Assembly (NCBI GenBank): GCA_963698715.1
Contig: CAVORW010000003.1
Span: forward strand, 310,001-374,000
Length of the DNA: 64,000 bases
Origin: CAWHJB01 sp963698715
Lineage (GTDB): Bacteria; Chloroflexota; Anaerolineae; Anaerolineales; UBA4823
Direction: 5' to 3'
In this document: in pieces, positions 8,205-17,447 of the stretch
Layout: each line of letters starts with the position of its first letter
Position numbering within the stretch: the first letter of the stretch is position 1
Notes under the pieces: model-generated
Databases searched by the model: none
Told to the model about the DNA's origin: nothing
Seen by the model: the letters and a program-made list of their open reading frames with translations, nothing else
Program-made: the position numbers and the translations under genes

Positions 8205-10716
8205 GACTCTACTTTCTTTCATCGGAGTGGCCTGCCTGCTGGCTGTAGCAATGTCGATACCTGCATCCAGTCTTGCGATGCCGGTAAATGGCTCGATCAG
8301 CGGGACCATAACCTACGCTGGCAGTCATGACACAAATCACGAGGTTTTAGTGGCTGCCCACCCTGTTCCGGACAGCACCCCTCTGGCCGATGTCCATATT
8401 TGGGGGCCTGGAAATTATTCTTTGATTGGTTTACCGAATGGGAGCTACTATATCTCCGCGTTTTTAGATATTTACGATCGCGGCGAGGGGCCACCAGAAT
8501 TTGGTGAACCGCTTGGCTGGTACGATCCCAATAGTGATGGCAACCCTGATCCGATGGTAGTGAATGACGGCAATCTGACTGGCATTGATATTGCCATGCA
8601 GGATATAGATAGCGAATATATCCAGGGTACAGCTTGCTATCTGGGGGGTGTGTATGGTCCAGGCCCAATCGAAGTTGGGCTGCATGTCAATCCAGCAGAT
8701 GCTCCCGTGGTTGCACGCAGCATATCCCGCCCTTGTGAGGAGTTTCTCTTCAGCGGCGGTCCGGCTGGCACCTACTATGCCAGCCTGTTTTACGATGTTA
8801 ACGCTTCGGGTGGTCCGCCAGAACCAGGCGAACCTTTCGGTTGGCACGATGCGGATAAAGACGGCAATCCTGATCCGATCATCTATACGGGCAACGTGAT
8901 CACGGGTGTAAATATTACCCTGGGCGGCATCCTTCATGTAGATTTCAGCGCTTCGGGAACGGGAGATGGCAGTTCCTGGAATAATGCCTTCCCTGATCTG
9001 CAGGATGCGTTGGCCGCAGCCGAATCCGGCGAAGAGATTTGGGTAGCATCCGGCATGTACACGCCGGGCACAACTCGAGATTCCAGCTTTGTCCTCAAAC
9101 ATGGCGTGGCGGTTTATGGGGGCTTCAACGGGACTGAAGCCTATCGTTTTCAGCGGAACTGGCGCGCCAATACCACTGTCCTGAGCGGGGAAATCGGCGA
9201 TTTCAGTACCAAGCTGGATAACACCTATCACGTCGTGATGACCGCATCCACATACGAGCATCCGGTTGATGAAACCACTATCCTGGATGGTTTCACCATA
9301 ATGGGCGGGTATGCAAATGTTGATGCCAACCAGATGGAAAAAGGTGGAGGTTTGCTGAATAGTTATGGTCATCCTACGCTGGTTAATTTGAATTTTATCG
9401 ATAACTATGCGCTCAATCATGGCGGGGCAATCGCCAGCCAGTATAACAGCGAGCCTTTAGTGATCGTCAACTCCACTTTTAGTGGGAACGGCGCCACAAA
9501 CAATGCCGGGGGGATCGGAAACCTTTCTGAGATCGTCGTTATCAACAGCAGCTTAATTGGTAACACGGGTGGAAATGGCGGTGGGATCGTCAATCTATCT
9601 GGTGCACATGCGGAAGTTTATAACTCCATTTTATGGAACAATCAGGGTGATGAGATTGCTTTGCAAGGTACTGCCACTGCTTCAGTGAGCTACAGCATTG
9701 TGGACGGGAACTTTATTGGCGGCAGCAACATCCTGACGATGGATCCGCTGTTTGTTGATGCGGATGGTCCAGACAATCTTTTTGGCACCTTGGACGACGA
9801 CCTGCACCTGCAGGCAGGCTCACCGGCGATCGACGCTGGCGATAATTACCATGTGGTAAGTGACTTAGCCGACTCAAACGGCAACGGAAACATCAGCGAA
9901 TTTGTCCCGTTGGATATGGACGGAGGCGCTCGCCACGTAGATGATTTGGCAGCTCCTAACACCGGAAACGGCATTGCGCCCTTTGTCGATTTAGGCGCAG
10001 ACGAGTATGCGACGCCAGTGGCTATAAACGGCGTGCGGATTGCATCGAGTATGGACCCAACCCTGTTAGGAGAAGCGACTATCTTTGCTGCGCGAATCAT
10101 TACCGGAACGCACGCATCCTGGTCCTGGGATTTTGACGATGGCACTCTTGCAAGCGGGCCTTTACCAAAACACACTTTTGAAGAACCGGGCCTGTATTCG
10201 GTGGCGCTGACGGCTGCCAATAGCCTGGGGATGCAGCAAGCCAGCGGGTTGGTTACGGTATACGAGTTATTGCCGGTAAATCCTGGCAGCAGTGTATCCA
10301 CAACCGACGGCAAATTGACCATCAATATTCCATCCTCTATCACAGGCACTGTGACAATATCGTACACCCCCCAGCCTGCCCCTTCATCCATACCTGGCAT
10401 CTATGAGTTTGCAGACCAAGCCTTCGAGCTGCAGGCCACAGATGGTGAGGGACTCCCAATAACCGAACTGAGCCAACCGATTACGCTCACCGTCCGCTAC
10501 GATCAAACGATCTTTCCCGTTGGAACGGATGAATCCACTTTGAATCTGCAGCGCTATGATACGGGTTCTGGAAGTTGGGTTGGACTGACGGTTCTCTCCC
10601 GCGATTTGGCAAACGACACCATCAGCGTGCTGCTCGATCACTTCTCGGAATTTGCTCTGTTTATTGAGCCTGCCGGAACCGGGCAAAAGTTGTTCTTGCC
10701 CATCATTCAACACTAG
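8194..10716 (+). CDS. Secreted beta-helix (choice-of-anchor Q) and PKD domain protein
   Basis: The product has 840 residues; the ATG at 8194 is preceded by AAGGAG. A signal peptide covers about residues 1-28 (LLSFIGVACLLAVAMSIPAS, cleavage near SLA). Two carboxypeptidase-regulatory-like repeats follow (about 35-140 and 145-245), each holding a calcium-like loop of the form DxNxDGNPDP. A choice-of-anchor Q / right-handed beta-helix region spans about 250-610 (YVDFSASGTGDGSSWNNAF-type start, IWVASGMYTPG, YGGFNGTE). A PKD domain lies near 625-690 (WSWDFDDG, HTFEEPGLYSVALTA). The C-terminus ends LFLPIIQH. It is an exported, probably surface-held protein that could bind or cleave polysaccharide, but no catalytic residues can be named. 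It shares an overlap with the small gene upstream. Confidence 0.85.
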   Translation: MKPKTLLSFIGVACLLAVAMSIPASSLAMPVNGSISGTITYAGSHDTNHEVLVAAHPVPDSTPLADVHIWGPGNYSLIGLPNGSYYISAFLDIYDRGEGPPEFGEPLGWYDPNSDGNPDPMVVNDGNLTGIDIAMQDIDSEYIQGTACYLGGVYGPGPIEVGLHVNPADAPVVARSISRPCEEFLFSGGPAGTYYASLFYDVNASGGPPEPGEPFGWHDADKDGNPDPIIYTGNVITGVNITLGGILHVDFSASGTGDGSSWNNAFPDLQDALAAAESGEEIWVASGMYTPGTTRDSSFVLKHGVAVYGGFNGTEAYRFQRNWRANTTVLSGEIGDFSTKLDNTYHVVMTASTYEHPVDETTILDGFTIMGGYANVDANQMEKGGGLLNSYGHPTLVNLNFIDNYALNHGGAIASQYNSEPLVIVNSTFSGNGATNNAGGIGNLSEIVVINSSLIGNTGGNGGGIVNLSGAHAEVYNSILWNNQGDEIALQGTATASVSYSIVDGNFIGGSNILTMDPLFVDADGPDNLFGTLDDDLHLQAGSPAIDAGDNYHVVSDLADSNGNGNISEFVPLDMDGGARHVDDLAAPNTGNGIAPFVDLGADEYATPVAINGVRIASSMDPTLLGEATIFAARIITGTHASWSWDFDDGTLASGPLPKHTFEEPGLYSVALTAANSLGMQQASGLVTVYELLPVNPGSSVSTTDGKLTINIPSSITGTVTISYTPQPAPSSIPGIYEFADQAFELQATDGEGLPITELSQPITLTVRYDQTIFPVGTDESTLNLQRYDTGSGSWVGLTVLSRDLANDTISVLLDHFSEFALFIEPAGTGQKLFLPIIQH

Positions 10717-10743
10717 TCGAACTAGCCCAATTGGGGCAAGGTT

Positions 10744-10782
10744 GGTTGTATGTGGGCGAACTGCGCCTGCCCACATACAACC
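10744..10782. repeat. Keto-skewed hairpin, convergent space
   Basis: GGTTGTATGTGGGC (10744-10757) and GCCCACATACAACC (10769-10782) form a perfect 14-bp stem with an 11-base loop. It lies between the secreted-protein gene and the decayed von Willebrand gene, which face each other. No T-run follows on either strand, so it is not a classical terminator. Confidence 0.75.
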
Positions 10783-10805
10783 AGATTCCATGTAATTGAT
10801 TTGCA

Positions 10806-11430
10806 AGTGCTTGGATCAGACTGGCCCGGCTCACCAAGCTGGCGAGTTCTGCGACCTCGGGGTCATCGGACAGCAGACCTGCCAGGCGCACGCTGTGGTT
10901 GAAGATATGATCAATTGAAGCGCTGTCCACCCCAGGGACTGCGCCGGAGCAGCTCGGTGTGATGAGCCACGGATGGACTCCAGTATCGCATCCGGCCCGG
11001 TTGCGCCGACATTCGCCAAGCAAGCGGAACACAGGATCACCCGGTTGGTCGCTCCCAAACGGTAGGCCCGGTAAGCAAGCTGGGAGCCAAGCCGCAGACC
11101 TGCTTCGGCGTTGGTCGAGCCTCCAGTGCGCAGGCGCTTGATCTTTGAGTGGAAGAATTCTTGGTTGCACCGCCGGTAGGCTCCAGTAAGATCTGGGACT
11201 GATAGCCGTAGGTGACGATAGCCACACTGTCGGCCTGATTCAATTTATCAACCAGGAGAATGAGGAATTGTTTGACCTGCTCGAGCCGGTTCTCTTGCTC
11301 CATCGAGCCGGAAACGTCAATGACAAACGTCAGGGATGCCGGCTTGCGCGCCCATTCAGCAACCTGCCAGCAGCAGGCCAGCGACCAGGATCAATTGGAC
11401 AGATATGTAGAAGAAGCGCCTGTGTTTCAT
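10806..11430 (-). pseudogene. Decayed von Willebrand factor A lipoprotein gene
   Basis: The gene starts well: ATG at 11430 behind AGGAGG, then a lipoprotein signal peptide ending LVAGLLLAGC. The codon after the lipobox Cys is TGA. In another frame a VWA domain begins at once (SLTFVIDVSGSMEQENRLEQ, with the DxSGS metal site), continues to SQILLEPTG, then shifts frame to GGSTNAEAGLRLGSQLAYRA and NRVILCSACLANVGATG, where the usual Asp of CSDG is lost. A third frame holds HIFNHSVRLAGLLSDDPEVA. So there is an early stop, at least two frameshifts and probably a deletion between lipobox and domain. The parent resembles YfbK-type surface VWA lipoproteins. Decay, not sequencing error, is likely because several lesions are present. 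Confidence 0.8.
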
Positions 11431-11539
11431 CTTCAACCTCCTGTGCAGTCTGAATTCGAGTTTGAATCCAGCATAGCAGCAGCGAGGTTGCTGCGCTTGA
11501 TAATGTGTTGATTCAGGCCGATAAGAAATTGACAGATGC

Positions 11540-14500
11540 TCAGGGACCGATTTCAGCCTTGAGCGCGATCACAACTCGCTGGTATTCGGCATCGATTTTT
11601 CCCAGCAGCTGGGGGGCTTCTTCCATCCGGCCCTCTTCAGCTGCGATTTCCAGGTTCTGAAGCAGACCAACCAGGGTCATGGCTCCCAGGTTGCCGCTGC
11701 TGCCTTTCAGCCGGTGGGAGGCATACTCGAGGGCCTTGATATCCAGGGTTGCGATCGCTTTACGGAGCGTTGCCAGCAGTTCTTCGGCGTCTTCAAAATA
11801 TATTCCAATCAGATCTTTGAGAAAATCCGGTTCGTCTTCTCCAGATAGGGAGCGCAAACCAGAAATGGTGATTGGATCCAGGATGGCAGGACCTAGCGCG
11901 ATGACATTTTGTGGGGCGGGGTTAGCATCCGACACATCCGGGGGTACCGGCATCCATAAGTTAAGCACTTCAGCCAGGCGGCCCATATTGACGGGTTTGC
12001 TGATGTAATCATCCATCCCGGCAGCCATACAGGCCTCCTGATCACCTTGCATGGCATTGGCAGTCATGGCAATCACTGGCGTATGGTCGCCTGTAACGGC
12101 CTCAATCTGGCGTATCATGCGAGTCGCTTCGAACCCATCCATTTCGGGCATCTGGCAGTCCATGATCACCAAGGCATACCTGCCCGGGGTGCGCATGACC
12201 AGTTTAATCGCTTCAACCGCCTCTGAGCCATTGCCAACAACCTGTGCAATGTAACCCAGCTTCTGCAGTTGGAGCTGGACAACCCGCTGGTTGGCAGGGT
12301 TGTCTTCAGCCACCAGGATCAACCGTCCAGCCCGCAATGCGCCGGTTTGAGTCAATTGAGTGGTTAGCGATTTATTTCGCAGACTGCCCGTATCAGGGCG
12401 ATCTTCCGGCGCACTGGGAGCGCCATTGATCGCTTCAGCGATCGCGTCGAACAACAAGGATTGCTTAACGGGCTTGGTTAGATAGGCCGAGAATCCTGCT
12501 TCAATCGCCTCCATCCCGCGGTTGCGCTGGTCAAAGGCAGTTAACAAAATCAGCTTTGTTCTGTCCAGAGCTTTGTCCCCATGGATGATTTGGGCGATCG
12601 TGATCCCATCCATGCGTGGCATCGCCAGATCAATGATCGCAATATCGAATGGCTCTCGCTTGGCGATCGCTTGATTCATTTTGGCCAGTCCGTCAGAACC
12701 GCTAACGGCCCGACTGCATTTCATTCCCCAGGAGGTGATGTACTGGTGCAGGATCTCACGGTGGGTTTTATTATCGTCAATGATCAGAATCTTTAAACCT
12801 TGCAGGTCTCGCTCGGCAACATCTGGTTTTGATTCTGCGAGCGGCTGTAATGCATGTGCAAATCGAGCAGTAAACCAGAACGTTGATCCCCGTTCTGGCT
12901 CGGTTTCCACATCAATAACCCCGCCCATATGATCGACCAGCTGTTTCGAGATGGCTAACCCCAATCCCGAGCCGCCGTATTTGCGAGTCATCGAACCATC
13001 GGCTTGTGTAAAAGGCGTAAACAGCCTCTGGCGATCCGCTTCGGTCAGGCCGATCCCGCTATCCTGGACTGAAAACCGCAATACCACCCCCTGCTCATTG
13101 CGGGATTCCAGAGCTGCGCGCACCACTACTTGGCCTTGGTCGGTGAACTTGACAGCATTGCCGATTAGATTGACCAGTACCTGCCGCAATCGGGATGGGT
13201 CGCCCTGAACCTGATCTGGGATTACAGGGTCTACAAAAGTCATTAAGGACAGCCCTTTTTGCTGAGCCTTGGTCGCAAAAAGTTCAGCGGCGCCTTCAAC
13301 AGTTTGAAGGGGTTCAAAATCGACATTTTCAAAGATCAGTTTACCTGCCTCGATCTTTGAAAAATCCAGAATATCATTGATCAGGGTCAACAAAGATTGG
13401 GAAGAATCGCGAATGATTGTAGCGAACTCTCGCTGTTCGTCATTAAGGCGCGAATCCAGCAGCAATTCGCTCATGCCGATAATCGCGTTCATAGGTGTCC
13501 GAATTTCATGACTCATGTTCGCCAGAAATTCGGATTTCATTCGGGAAGCTTCCAGGGCCCGCTCGTGGGCGATTGCCAGAGCCTGATTTTTTTGAGCGAT
13601 TTCCTCAGTATAACTCTGCAACTGGCGAGTTTTATCTTCACGCTCGAGTTCCCCACCAATCCATTGGGCCATCAGTCTCAAGAACTCTTTATCGCTGGTT
13701 TGGAACTGGCGCGGGAAAGGTTTCAGGCTGGAAAAGCTGAGAGTTCCGTAGACTCGGCCGTCGACCAATACCGGGGCGCCAAGGTAAGCCTCAATTTTCA
13801 GGGCTTGATAGGCAGCATGCAAGCGCCACTCGCTCTTGCCGGCTTGTTCGAAGTGAACAGGCCCGCCGGCACGAATCGTATCGTAGCAAAATGTTTCGCG
13901 CAGCGCCAGTATGTCTCCTGGCTGGGTAGTTTTTTCGTTGGAATGTACAGCAATTGCCTGGTAGCGCTCACCGGTGATGCGCGACAGAATCCCTGTGGGT
14001 AAACCAAAGTGTTGGCAGCCCATCACCAGCAAGGCTTGTACTCGATCGGAGAATTCGAGCTGCTGGGCGGAAGCGATGTTATACAACGTCCGGATCGACT
14101 CTTCGCTGCGGCGCAGAGCCTGGAGGGATTGCCGGCGCTCAGTCAGATCTGTAACCACGGATATCGTGCCAGTCAGCTCTTCGTTCTGCCAGCGCGGCGC
14201 AGCAGTGATCATGGCGTACACGATGTTGCCATCAGCTCTCAGCAGTCGAGTTTCATAAATGTCCGTACGGCCGGCCGCGCACTCTTCTTGTGATTTTCGC
14301 AACGCATCGTGATCGTTTTTCAAGGTAACGTCAAACATCGTCAGGCCAATCAAATCCTCCGGCAGGCGACCGAGGATGGAGGCCAGTGCCGGATTGACAT
14401 ATTCGAATTTGCAGCTAATTGTGGTAACAGCCAATCCCTGGCCCATAGTGTTCATGACTTGTAAGGCAAAATCTCTTTGCACCTGCAATTCGCTTTCGAT

Positions 14501-15094
14501 CCGCTTGCGCTGGTTGAGCTCCTGCTGGAGCTGGCCGTACAGGCGAGCGTTCGCCAGCGCCTGCCCAGCTGCCTGGGCAATCTGCTCTGCCAGTCTGATC
14601 TCGTCCTGGGTGAACTGGCGAGGTTGAGTGTCATTCAAAACAAGGGTACCGATCAAACGACTGTTCACAATTACTGGCACAATCAGGACCGAAACGGATT
14701 CGCGTTGGATCAGTTCTTCGCGCAGCGAAGCCAGGCGCGGATCGTTTTGAGCGTCAGGAATGACCTGGGGCGATTTAGATTTTAGAATAACTTGAATGAT
14801 AGGGGTCTGGCTGACGGGTATGATTTTGCCTAGGGTAGTAGGAAGGTTAAGAGCGTTGAATTCTGCAAATACAGTCAGGTAGGCCCGATTGGCATTCATC
14901 AAGGCGAAGGCTACCTGGGGAATTTCGAAAGTCCTGCCCAGTTCTTCGCAAATCGTTTGCAGGATGTCTTTGAGTTTGAGCGATGAAAGTGCAGCTGATA
15001 TGACTCGATTGAGCACCAGAGCTTCGCGTAGGCGGCTGTCTGTTCCCTGGTTGAGAATTGCTTCTGGTTTCACTTTTTTTGACTGGTTCATCAT
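11540..15094 (-). CDS. Hybrid sensor histidine kinase (GAF-PAS-GAF-HisKA-HATPase-REC-REC-HPt)
   Basis: The product has 1184 residues and no clear membrane segment, so it is probably a cytoplasmic sensor. Domains in order: GAF (about 30-190), PAS (about 210-325), a second GAF (about 345-490), a coiled linker, HisKA with the phospho-acceptor His in NMSHEIRTPMNAIIG (near 535), HATPase with GIGLTEADRQRLF and GGSGLGLAISK (about 640-765), receiver 1 (ILIIDDN, IIDLAMPRMDG, LTKPVK; about 790-910), receiver 2 (LVAEDN, IMDCQMPEMDG, ISKPVN; about 945-1065), and an HPt domain with HRLKGSSGNLG (about 1110-1175). The whole phosphorelay His-Asp-His is in one chain. Its final receiver partner is not in the window. 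The start codon lacks a strong ribosome site. It stands alone, divergent from galT across a 950-base space. Confidence 0.93.
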   Translation of the reverse strand: MMNQSKKVKPEAILNQGTDSRLREALVLNRVISAALSSLKLKDILQTICEELGRTFEIPQVAFALMNANRAYLTVFAEFNALNLPTTLGKIIPVSQTPIIQVILKSKSPQVIPDAQNDPRLASLREELIQRESVSVLIVPVIVNSRLIGTLVLNDTQPRQFTQDEIRLAEQIAQAAGQALANARLYGQLQQELNQRKRIESELQVQRDFALQVMNTMGQGLAVTTISCKFEYVNPALASILGRLPEDLIGLTMFDVTLKNDHDALRKSQEECAAGRTDIYETRLLRADGNIVYAMITAAPRWQNEELTGTISVVTDLTERRQSLQALRRSEESIRTLYNIASAQQLEFSDRVQALLVMGCQHFGLPTGILSRITGERYQAIAVHSNEKTTQPGDILALRETFCYDTIRAGGPVHFEQAGKSEWRLHAAYQALKIEAYLGAPVLVDGRVYGTLSFSSLKPFPRQFQTSDKEFLRLMAQWIGGELEREDKTRQLQSYTEEIAQKNQALAIAHERALEASRMKSEFLANMSHEIRTPMNAIIGMSELLLDSRLNDEQREFATIIRDSSQSLLTLINDILDFSKIEAGKLIFENVDFEPLQTVEGAAELFATKAQQKGLSLMTFVDPVIPDQVQGDPSRLRQVLVNLIGNAVKFTDQGQVVVRAALESRNEQGVVLRFSVQDSGIGLTEADRQRLFTPFTQADGSMTRKYGGSGLGLAISKQLVDHMGGVIDVETEPERGSTFWFTARFAHALQPLAESKPDVAERDLQGLKILIIDDNKTHREILHQYITSWGMKCSRAVSGSDGLAKMNQAIAKREPFDIAIIDLAMPRMDGITIAQIIHGDKALDRTKLILLTAFDQRNRGMEAIEAGFSAYLTKPVKQSLLFDAIAEAINGAPSAPEDRPDTGSLRNKSLTTQLTQTGALRAGRLILVAEDNPANQRVVQLQLQKLGYIAQVVGNGSEAVEAIKLVMRTPGRYALVIMDCQMPEMDGFEATRMIRQIEAVTGDHTPVIAMTANAMQGDQEACMAAGMDDYISKPVNMGRLAEVLNLWMPVPPDVSDANPAPQNVIALGPAILDPITISGLRSLSGEDEPDFLKDLIGIYFEDAEELLATLRKAIATLDIKALEYASHRLKGSSGNLGAMTLVGLLQNLEIAAEEGRMEEAPQLLGKIDAEYQRVVIALKAEIGP

Positions 15095-15782
15095 ATTATT
15101 CGCTCAGTCTTTTGCCTGGATAACCTGCCGAAAATCCGGCTGCGATTTCTGTTCAATGCAGCGGAGGTATGTCAGGTATCCATTTCTACCCTGGGCTGAG
15201 TAGTATGAAAATGTCACATTCGAAGGGTTTCCAAGATTTTTGGGCGAGCAACTGGCATTCGCTTGCCACTTACCCAAAATAAATCGAACCTCTCTCGATT
15301 ATTGTGTCATTAAAAAGGTCGTTACATAGTAATTATAACTTGGCTCAGATTTTTGTCCAAATTTCATAGCTCTGATTGAGATTTCCTCACACCCAACCCC
15401 GTCCCAGCTTCGTAAGTCCGATTAATGTCATTTTGGTCAACAGCGAATATGCACCCACCCACTGATTCTCATGCCTTTAAATAATTGCCATCGTTTATTT
15501 TAAAGTCTGTCAGGGTGTACAAAAGCCGCCATCCACAGATAAACTATGTTAATGCTCCCTGCCAATTATAACCTTGTGCAAGGTGGGCGGCTGTGACAAA
15601 ACGCAGGGCTCTTTGGGTATCTGGGGTAGGGAGAATATGTAGTGGTTAATAGTCCCCAGACAGGCTGTATATCTGTGTAAATTGTCGATCGAGATGGGGC
15701 ACAAGCTGCTGAGTGAGGATCACCGGCATCAGCCCAATCGTTCCAATCAAATCACAATGATGGGGGGCAACGATATAATTGA

Positions 15783-15824
15783 GGTGCGCTAAAAGTCTAT
15801 AGATCTGCAGTATTTTCGTGCGCC
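15783..15824. repeat. Short imperfect palindrome with IS-end-like arms
   Basis: GGTGCGCTAAAAGTCTATAG on the left and the complement of its kind on the right (ending TTTTCGTGCGCC) form an imperfect 42-base palindrome. The left arm is very close to the outer arm of the element at 55238 and resembles the ISKra4-like terminal repeat (GCACTAAAATGTTGTAG). It is probably a minimal or decayed member of the same MITE group. Confidence 0.5.
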
Positions 15825-15914
15825 CATTCAATTTGGGTCACTTAATCAATTTTTGCGAATAGTATAATATTACAATCAATTACCCTTCGCCCTCTCTAAC
15901 AACCAGGGTCTTTA

Positions 15915-16002
15915 GGAATTGCTGGGGTGGTACGCCAGATTTGGGATGTGAGCGTGCAACCGCACGCTCACATCCCAAATCTGGGACTCCCCCACAGATT
16001 CC
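15915..16002. repeat. Nested palindrome with perfect 21-bp hairpin
   Basis: The inner arms (15937-15957 and 15962-15982) are perfectly complementary over 21 bp with an AACC loop; the 5' arm begins AGATTTGGGATGTGAG. The outer arms are related but imperfect: GGAATTGCTGGGGTGG from 15915, and the complement of CTCCCCCACAGATTCC ending at 16002. A degenerate relative with the same outer ends lies at 49514-49565. It ends 44 bases before galT. Confidence 0.8.
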
Positions 16003-16046
16003 CCGAGAAGCAACAACCAGAACTAGAAACCTGAAAGGTTAAAGAT

Positions 16047-17123
16047 ATGAATTACGATACGCCACATCGAAGATACAATCCTTTAACCCGCGAATGGGTG
16101 CTGGTTTCTCCTCACCGTGATCGGCGTCCATGGTTGGGACAGGTCGAAAAAGTGGCCGCTGAGGGTCTCCCAGCGTATGACCCGAGCTGCTATCTCTGTC
16201 CAAGCAATGAGCGGGCCGGGGGAGTCCGAAATCCCGCCTATGACACGACCTTTGTTTTTGATAATGATTTCCCCGCCTTGCTGCTCTCCGCAGATCTTAT
16301 GAAAACAGGGGAAGGAATTGAAATCGTGGCGCAGCGTGCCAGCGATCTGTTCAGAGCTGAGCCAGAGGCCGGTATCTGTCGAGTAGTGTGCTTCTCGCCG
16401 CGCCACGACCTTACCCTACCTGAATTATCTTTGCCAGAGATCGAGAACATTATCCAGACCTGGACTGAACAATCTCGCGACCTGGGGAGCCGAAAAGTGA
16501 TTAATTATGTTCAGGTATTCGAGAATAAAGGTGCAGCCATGGGCTGCTCAAATCCTCACCCTCACAGCCAGATATGGGCACTTACCCATATCCCGAATGA
16601 GCCTGCCAAAGAACTGGCCTCTTTAGCGGATTATGAGGCAGAGCACCAAGCTTGCCTGTTGTGTGATTATCTGAAGGAAGAAAGGCAGCGCCAGGAACGC
16701 ATTGTGGCCGCCAACGACGCTTTTACCGCACTGGTTCCGTTCTGGGCTGTATGGCCATTCGAGATCCTTTTACTGAGTAACCGCCATGCTGCTTCGCTGA
16801 TGGATTTGTCCCCTGGCGAAGTCAGTGGTCTGGCAGATATTCTGCAACAGCTGACGATCCGGCTTGACAATCTGTTTGAGGTCTCGTTCCCATACTCGAT
16901 GGGCTTTCACCAGGCCCCCACGAATGATGAAAGCTGGGCTGGGTGTCACCTGCATGCGCATTATTATCCCCCACTGCTTCGGTCTGCATCGGTACGAAAA
17001 TTTATGGTCGGGTTTGAGATGCTGGCCATGCCCCAGCGTGATCTGGCGCCGGAAACCGCTGCCGATCGCTTGCGTAATGTCGACAGTGTCCATTACATCC
17101 AGTGCCCGCCAACCGCTGGATGA
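16047..17123 (+). CDS. galT: Galactose-1-phosphate uridylyltransferase
   Basis: The product has 358 residues, normal for GalT. It transfers UMP between UDP-glucose and galactose-1-phosphate in the Leloir pathway, in the cytoplasm. Visible family marks are the N-terminal YNPLTREWVLVSPHR, the zinc-site half CYLCPSNERAGG (about residues 47-58), the active-site CSNPHPHSQIWA with the nucleophilic His of the HPH motif (about 170-180), a second cysteine pair CLLCDY near 203, and WAGCHLHAHYYPPLLR near the C-terminus. Neither galK nor galE is adjacent, so the gene is not in a gal operon here. The start ATG has only a weak upstream purine stretch (GAAAGG). Confidence 0.95.
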   Translation: MNYDTPHRRYNPLTREWVLVSPHRDRRPWLGQVEKVAAEGLPAYDPSCYLCPSNERAGGVRNPAYDTTFVFDNDFPALLLSADLMKTGEGIEIVAQRASDLFRAEPEAGICRVVCFSPRHDLTLPELSLPEIENIIQTWTEQSRDLGSRKVINYVQVFENKGAAMGCSNPHPHSQIWALTHIPNEPAKELASLADYEAEHQACLLCDYLKEERQRQERIVAANDAFTALVPFWAVWPFEILLLSNRHAASLMDLSPGEVSGLADILQQLTIRLDNLFEVSFPYSMGFHQAPTNDESWAGCHLHAHYYPPLLRSASVRKFMVGFEMLAMPQRDLAPETAADRLRNVDSVHYIQCPPTAG

Positions 17124-17447
17124 GTGAATTGTTTTAAAGCAGTGGCGCATTCGACTAAGAGTAAGGTTGCATACGTTCCAGAAGTTGGAGTTTGCCTGCT
17201 GCTGCCTTGCACTACATATACACCCATACCCCAGAGAGCGATCGTGGACATATTCCACCCGGAGGAATGAAAATCTACCTTATTTTCAAGGCAGCCCATC
17301 GAGCCCTTATTCGTCAACAGCTGGGCAGTGGTACAATCGTTCCAGGTTGCAGCCCAAGGTGCGATATTGGCCTGGTTATCCCACAATTTACCCACAATAT
17401 CCCACAGTTATGTGTGATTCTGATCGGTTATCCCAAAGTTAATTGAT
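17124..17447. other. Non-coding space after galT
   Basis: No gene is supported in these 324 bases. A frame starting at 17270 (MKIYLIFKAAHRA) has no pattern and no coding partner. I see no strong hairpin or promoter. Confidence 0.6.

Larger units (their letters stand above)
15095..16046. other. Non-coding space between histidine kinase and galT
   Basis: This 952-base divergent space has no convincing gene. It holds a small imperfect palindrome at 15783-15824 and an 88-base nested palindrome at 15915-16002, described separately. The 60-codon minus frame near 15650-15830 has no ribosome site and no recognisable pattern. Promoters for both flanking genes should lie here, but none is clear by eye. 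Confidence 0.7.

Noticed and set aside
8464..9420. Minus-strand open frame of 318 codons opposite the secreted protein gene
   Set aside because: It is antisense to a gene with a clear signal peptide and domains. Its product has low-complexity Ile and His use with no recognisable motif.
10744..10782. Intrinsic terminator for the converging genes
   Set aside because: The stem is strong, but neither strand has a T-run after it; it belongs with the other keto-skewed hairpins found in all gene orientations.
15646..15831. Minus-strand frame of 61 codons in the histidine kinase-galT space
   Set aside because: It has no ribosome site, no known pattern, and overlaps the small palindrome at 15783-15824.
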